Assembly: GCF_009720525.1 (NCBI RefSeq)
Contig: NZ_CP043930.1
Span: 6,956,001-7,020,000, forward strand
DNA length: 64,000 nt
Source: Gimesia benthica
GTDB lineage: Bacteria > Planctomycetota > Planctomycetia > Planctomycetales > Planctomycetaceae
Reading direction: 5' to 3'
The stretch's first letter is position 1, and each line of letters starts with the position of its first letter. The position numbers and the translations under genes were made by a program. Shown here piece after piece: positions 60,689-64,000 of the stretch. The notes beneath the pieces were generated by a model. That model searched no databases, was not told where the DNA came from, and was given only the letters and a program-made list of their open reading frames with translations.

Positions 60689-63600
60689 TTAAACCGAAGC
60701 CGTTTCCGGCACTTGCCTGGAATCCGGATTGTTCGGTTGCGTTGGTTCTGTAGTATTGTCATCGTCTCCCTCATCCTCGTTGCGACTGCCGGGCAGATTG
60801 AAGACCACGTACAGCACACGTAAAACGAGCAGACTCATAATCGTGGCACTGCAGACGCCACCAATCACGACCGTGGCCAGGGGCCGTTGCACTTCTGCTC
60901 CCATACCGGTATTGAAGGCCATGGGGAAGAAGCCGAGGCTGGCCACCAGCGTAGTCATCAGGATCGGGCGCAGACGGGTCATGGCTGCCTCCTCGACAGC
61001 TTCATTGAGCGAACTGCCTCTGCGACGCAGTCGACGGATGGTTGAGACCAGAAGCATGTCATCCAGTACCGCGACACCGGAGAGGGCGATGAAACCCACG
61101 GCCGCGGAAATCGAAAACGGCATGTCTCTTATCCAGAGAGCGAAGATCCCCCCGATCCAGGCGAACGGTACGCCGGTAAAGACGCGAATCGAATCGATAA
61201 AGTTATTGTAAGTCATGTACAGCAGACCGAAGATCAACAACATCGCGACCGGGACGACAATCATCAGCCGGGCCTGGGCACGCTGCAGATTCTCGAACTG
61301 GCCTCCCCATTCGACATGGTAACGCCCGGCAGGCAGGGTTACCTGTTCGTCGACTTTACGCTGCGCTTCAGCAACAAAGCTCCCCATATCGCGACCGCGG
61401 ACATTTGCCTCGATCGTAATCCGCCTTTGATACCATTCCCGCTTGATGGTATTCGGGCCTTCTACGATCTCAATGTCAGCGAGTCGCGACAGGGGAATCT
61501 GCTCTCCCTGAGGAGTGGCTACCAGGATCGATCCGATAGCGTCAGGGTCGGTCCGTGCCTGCTCAGGAAGCCGGATGATCAGCGGGAATCGCAGTTGTCC
61601 TTCATAGACTTCTCCTACATGCTTGCTGCCCAGTGATTCCACCAGGTCGAGTACGGTCCGTGCCGGAATGCCATAACGGGCGATTTCATCCTGGTCGATG
61701 TTAATTTCCAGCACTGGCTGACCAGTGACCTGTTCCACTTTTACGTCGGCAGCCCCCTCGATTGATTTGAGCACCTTCTCAATTTCAGAGGCTTTGGAGA
61801 CCATCAGGTCAAGGTCGTCCCCGTAGAGAATCGCAGCCACGTCTGAACGGACCCCGGAGATCATTTCATTCATCCGCATTTCGATGGGCTGGGTCATCGC
61901 CAGACGCGGGCCAGGCAGATCGCGGAGTTCTTCCTGAATCTCAACCGTCAGTTCTTCCTGCGTGTCGGCGCGCGTCCACTCACTTCGGGGACGCAGTGTG
62001 ACGAACAGGTCGGTCAGTTCCGTCCCCATGGGGTCCGTGGCAACTTCCGCCATCCCGACGCGACTCCAGACGTGCACGATCTCGTCTGGAAACTTCTCCA
62101 GCAGAACTTTCTCCATCCGGGTGTTATAGCGGATCGTTTCTTCCAGGTCGGTTCCCGCCAGACGAACTACATTGATCACCACTGCCCCTTCCGACAGGCG
62201 CGGGACAAATTCAGTCCCCAGATTCGGGGCGATCAAGCCAAAAGCCACAAACAGGATCGTGAGCGCAAAACCGATCACCGCTGCTTTGTGGTGCATGGTG
62301 AACCGCAGCACTGGTGCATACAGCCATTTCAGCACCCGGATCAGCAGTGGTTCTTTTTCCTTGAGATTTTTCGGGAGGAATAGGCTGGCGAGCACAGGCA
62401 TCAACGTCAGTGAGAGCACCATTGACCCCGCCAGGGCCATTATGACTGTCAGTGCCATGGGACGGAACAGTTTCCCCTCGACTCCTTCCAGCGTCAGAAT
62501 TGGCAGGTAGACGATCATGATGATCAGCTCGCCGAACATGGTAGGCTTGCGGACTTCGATGGCAGCATCCCGGATAATCTCCAGTCGACTGCGACCATCG
62601 GCGCCGTGTGCCAGACAGCGGACACAGTTTTCAATCATCACCACGGAACTGTCTACAACCAGACCGAAGTCAATTGCACCCAGGCTGAGCAGGCTCGCTG
62701 CGATGCCGAACTTCAACATGCCCGAAAAGGCAAACAGCATCGAAAGAGGAATTGCCAGGGCCACAATCAGACCGGCTCGCAGGTTCCCCAGAAATATAAA
62801 CAGCACCGCAACTACGAGCAGACCTCCTTCGAACAGGTTCTTCTGCACGGTGTCTATCACGTGGTCCACCAGTTCGGTACGGTCGTAGACAGTCTGAATT
62901 TCCACGCCCGCGGGCAGTGTCTCCCGGATTTCTTCCAGTCTGGTTTTCAGAGCGTGAGTTACCTCATGGCTGTTTTCCCCCATCAACATGAAACCGAGTC
63001 CCAATACTGCTTCTCCCCGGCCATTGGCGGTCACCGTTCCACGACGAATTTCATGCCCTATCTGCACATCCGCCACATCTTTGACCCGAATTGGAACTCC
63101 GTCACGAGACGTGATGACCACATTTTCAATCTGTTCCAGATTGACGGTCCGTCCCACCCCATGGACCAGCAGCATCTGGCTGCGATCGGTAATCGTCCCT
63201 CCGCCGACATTCTGGTTGTTTTCGCGGAGGGCCTGGGCCACCTGGTCAAAGGTCAGTTCGTGTTTGATGATCTGATCCGGATCGAGGCGTACCTGGTACT
63301 GCTTCTCATAGCCCCCCCAACTGTTGACCTCGGCAACTCCCGGCACGGAACGCAACTGAGGTTTTACGACCCAGTCATGTAGCGTTCGCAGTTCGGTCAG
63401 ACGTTTGACCCGTTCTTCGTTCGGTAGACGGGAAAAATCGACTCCTTCGTAGGTCAGAACATAGTGGAAGACTTCTCCCAGACCGGTCGAAACCGGTCCC
63501 ATCTGCGGTCGCTGGATTCCCTCTGGAAGCTGAACTGTACTCAGCCGCTCACTGATAAGTTGCCGCGCAAAATAGATGTCCACTCCGTCTTCAAAGATCA

Positions 63601-63883
63601 CGACCAATTGTGATAAGCCAAATTTCGAAATGGAACGCAAATCCTGTAGACCAGGCAGACCGCTGATTGCCTGTTCGACCGGGAAAGTAATCTGCCGTTC
63701 GACCTCATCGGGTGAAAGCGCCGGTGCCACCGTATTGATCTGAATCAGCACCGGCGTCGTGTCGGGAAACGCATCGATGTCGAGGTGTCTCAGTGAGATC
63801 ACTCCGACGCCAGCAAAAACCACGGTACACAAAATGACCAGAGCACGGTGGCGCAGTGAAAAATCAATCAGCCAGTTGAGCAT
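60689..63883 (-). CDS. Heavy-metal efflux RND permease (CzcA/CusA family)
   Basis: A 1064-residue inner-membrane proton-driven pump of the HME-RND group. The N-terminal helix and TPVLIQINTVAPALSPDEVER, which contains the conserved early block, are present. The TM4 proton-relay region reads GAIDFGLVVDSSVVMIEN, the family's DFGxxVD motif. Two large periplasmic loops and twelve helices are visible. Substrates of the family are divalent or monovalent metals. The adaptor gene (partly outside the window) lies directly upstream and two metal/thiol lipoproteins lie downstream, forming one operon. Length is normal. Confidence 0.95.
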   Translation of the reverse strand: MLNWLIDFSLRHRALVILCTVVFAGVGVISLRHLDIDAFPDTTPVLIQINTVAPALSPDEVERQITFPVEQAISGLPGLQDLRSISKFGLSQLVVIFEDGVDIYFARQLISERLSTVQLPEGIQRPQMGPVSTGLGEVFHYVLTYEGVDFSRLPNEERVKRLTELRTLHDWVVKPQLRSVPGVAEVNSWGGYEKQYQVRLDPDQIIKHELTFDQVAQALRENNQNVGGGTITDRSQMLLVHGVGRTVNLEQIENVVITSRDGVPIRVKDVADVQIGHEIRRGTVTANGRGEAVLGLGFMLMGENSHEVTHALKTRLEEIRETLPAGVEIQTVYDRTELVDHVIDTVQKNLFEGGLLVVAVLFIFLGNLRAGLIVALAIPLSMLFAFSGMLKFGIAASLLSLGAIDFGLVVDSSVVMIENCVRCLAHGADGRSRLEIIRDAAIEVRKPTMFGELIIMIVYLPILTLEGVEGKLFRPMALTVIMALAGSMVLSLTLMPVLASLFLPKNLKEKEPLLIRVLKWLYAPVLRFTMHHKAAVIGFALTILFVAFGLIAPNLGTEFVPRLSEGAVVINVVRLAGTDLEETIRYNTRMEKVLLEKFPDEIVHVWSRVGMAEVATDPMGTELTDLFVTLRPRSEWTRADTQEELTVEIQEELRDLPGPRLAMTQPIEMRMNEMISGVRSDVAAILYGDDLDLMVSKASEIEKVLKSIEGAADVKVEQVTGQPVLEINIDQDEIARYGIPARTVLDLVESLGSKHVGEVYEGQLRFPLIIRLPEQARTDPDAIGSILVATPQGEQIPLSRLADIEIVEGPNTIKREWYQRRITIEANVRGRDMGSFVAEAQRKVDEQVTLPAGRYHVEWGGQFENLQRAQARLMIVVPVAMLLIFGLLYMTYNNFIDSIRVFTGVPFAWIGGIFALWIRDMPFSISAAVGFIALSGVAVLDDMLLVSTIRRLRRRGSSLNEAVEEAAMTRLRPILMTTLVASLGFFPMAFNTGMGAEVQRPLATVVIGGVCSATIMSLLVLRVLYVVFNLPGSRNEDEGDDDNTTEPTQPNNPDSRQVPETASV

Positions 63884-63900
63884 ATGATTTCGATTCCCTT

Positions 63901-64000
63901 CTATTCAGCGCAACAGCCTGCTCCGAGGCTGTTCTTGAGAAGTTGTGCCCGCAAAACGTCGCTCCCCTGGGTCACGACGACTTCATCAGGAAGTAAGCCG
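63901..64000 (-). CDS. RND efflux periplasmic adaptor, C-terminal end (partial)
   Basis: The last 32 codons of a gene running off the right edge. The visible end is GLLPDEVVVTQGSDVLRAQL followed by LKNSLGAGCCAE and a TAG at 63901-63903. The VxxxGxxxLxAxLL pattern and Cys-rich tail fit the C-terminus of HlyD/CzcB-type adaptors of metal RND systems in this phylum. It ends 17 bases before the CzcA-like start, so they are one operon. Only the tail is visible, so domain structure cannot be judged. Confidence 0.75.
   Translation of the reverse strand, partial: GLLPDEVVVTQGSDVLRAQLLKNSLGAGCCAE

Noticed and set aside
1-64000. CRISPR arrays, tRNA or rRNA genes, complete insertion sequences, prophage or toxin-antitoxin modules
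   Set aside because: None was recognised by eye on either strand; small tRNA or ncRNA genes could be missed without a covariance-model search.

Overview
The window looks like a chromosomal segment of a planctomycete, most likely Gimesia or a close relative. This is inferred from content: several secreted sulfatases, two DUF1501 proteins, a PVC-type cytochrome c/propeller protein of the DUF6797 kind, BlaI/M56 regulator-protease pairs, formylglycine-generating-enzyme (FGE)-like domains, a Tm-1-like/PEP-hydrolase pair, and many lipoproteins and Tat or Sec substrates. No rRNA, tRNA, CRISPR array, complete insertion sequence or prophage was recognised. Coding density is normal and genes lie on both strands in short runs.

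Layout. 1-13 kb: small lipoprotein, acyltransferase-3, PH-like membrane protein, DUF1990 protein, FAD monooxygenase, sialidase-like secreted protein, a 1088-residue diheme/propeller protein, a glycine-rich EF-hand protein, an unknown 200-residue protein and a PQQ-like propeller. 13-20.5 kb: two consecutive BlaI repressor/M56 (BlaR1-like) protease pairs with different C-terminal cargo. 20.7-36 kb: a sulfatase, a SnoaL-like protein, a frameshifted zinc-ribbon membrane protein, a 1771-residue lipoprotein (two FGE-like domains, propeller, trypsin-like domain), then a run of same-strand genes (GNAT, small membrane protein, two sulfatases, EthD, PEP-hydrolase-like, Tm-1-like). 36-49.5 kb: lipoprotein beta-carbonic anhydrase, DUF2200, Tat sugar isomerase, unknown secreted and membrane proteins, a Na+/solute symporter, PQ-loop-like protein, NHL propeller and two DUF1501 proteins flanking an alpha/beta hydrolase. 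49.5-55.7 kb: an overlapping gene pair with a transglutaminase-like Cys-His-Asp pattern, a large polytopic membrane protein, an SPFH/vault-like coiled-coil protein, and a decayed patch holding a sulfatase N-terminus and an orphan C-terminal-like fragment. 55.7-64 kb: sterol-desaturase-like protein, a sulfur-transfer operon (ArsR, cysteine desulfurase, rhodanese, DsrE), a frameshifted ynfA, and the end of a heavy-metal RND efflux operon (adaptor, CusA/CzcA pump, His-rich lipoprotein, thioredoxin-like lipoprotein).

How genes work together. The clearest functional units are the metal-efflux operon, the sulfur-trafficking operon, the two signal-transducing BlaI/M56 pairs and the Tm-1/PEP-hydrolase/EthD catabolic-looking cluster followed by sulfatases. 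Two genes (zinc-ribbon protein and ynfA) are each broken by what looks like one missing base in a homopolymer. That raises the possibility of sequencing error as well as real frameshifts. The least explained items are the vault-like SPFH protein, the overlapping transglutaminase-like pair and the giant FGE/propeller/protease lipoprotein.
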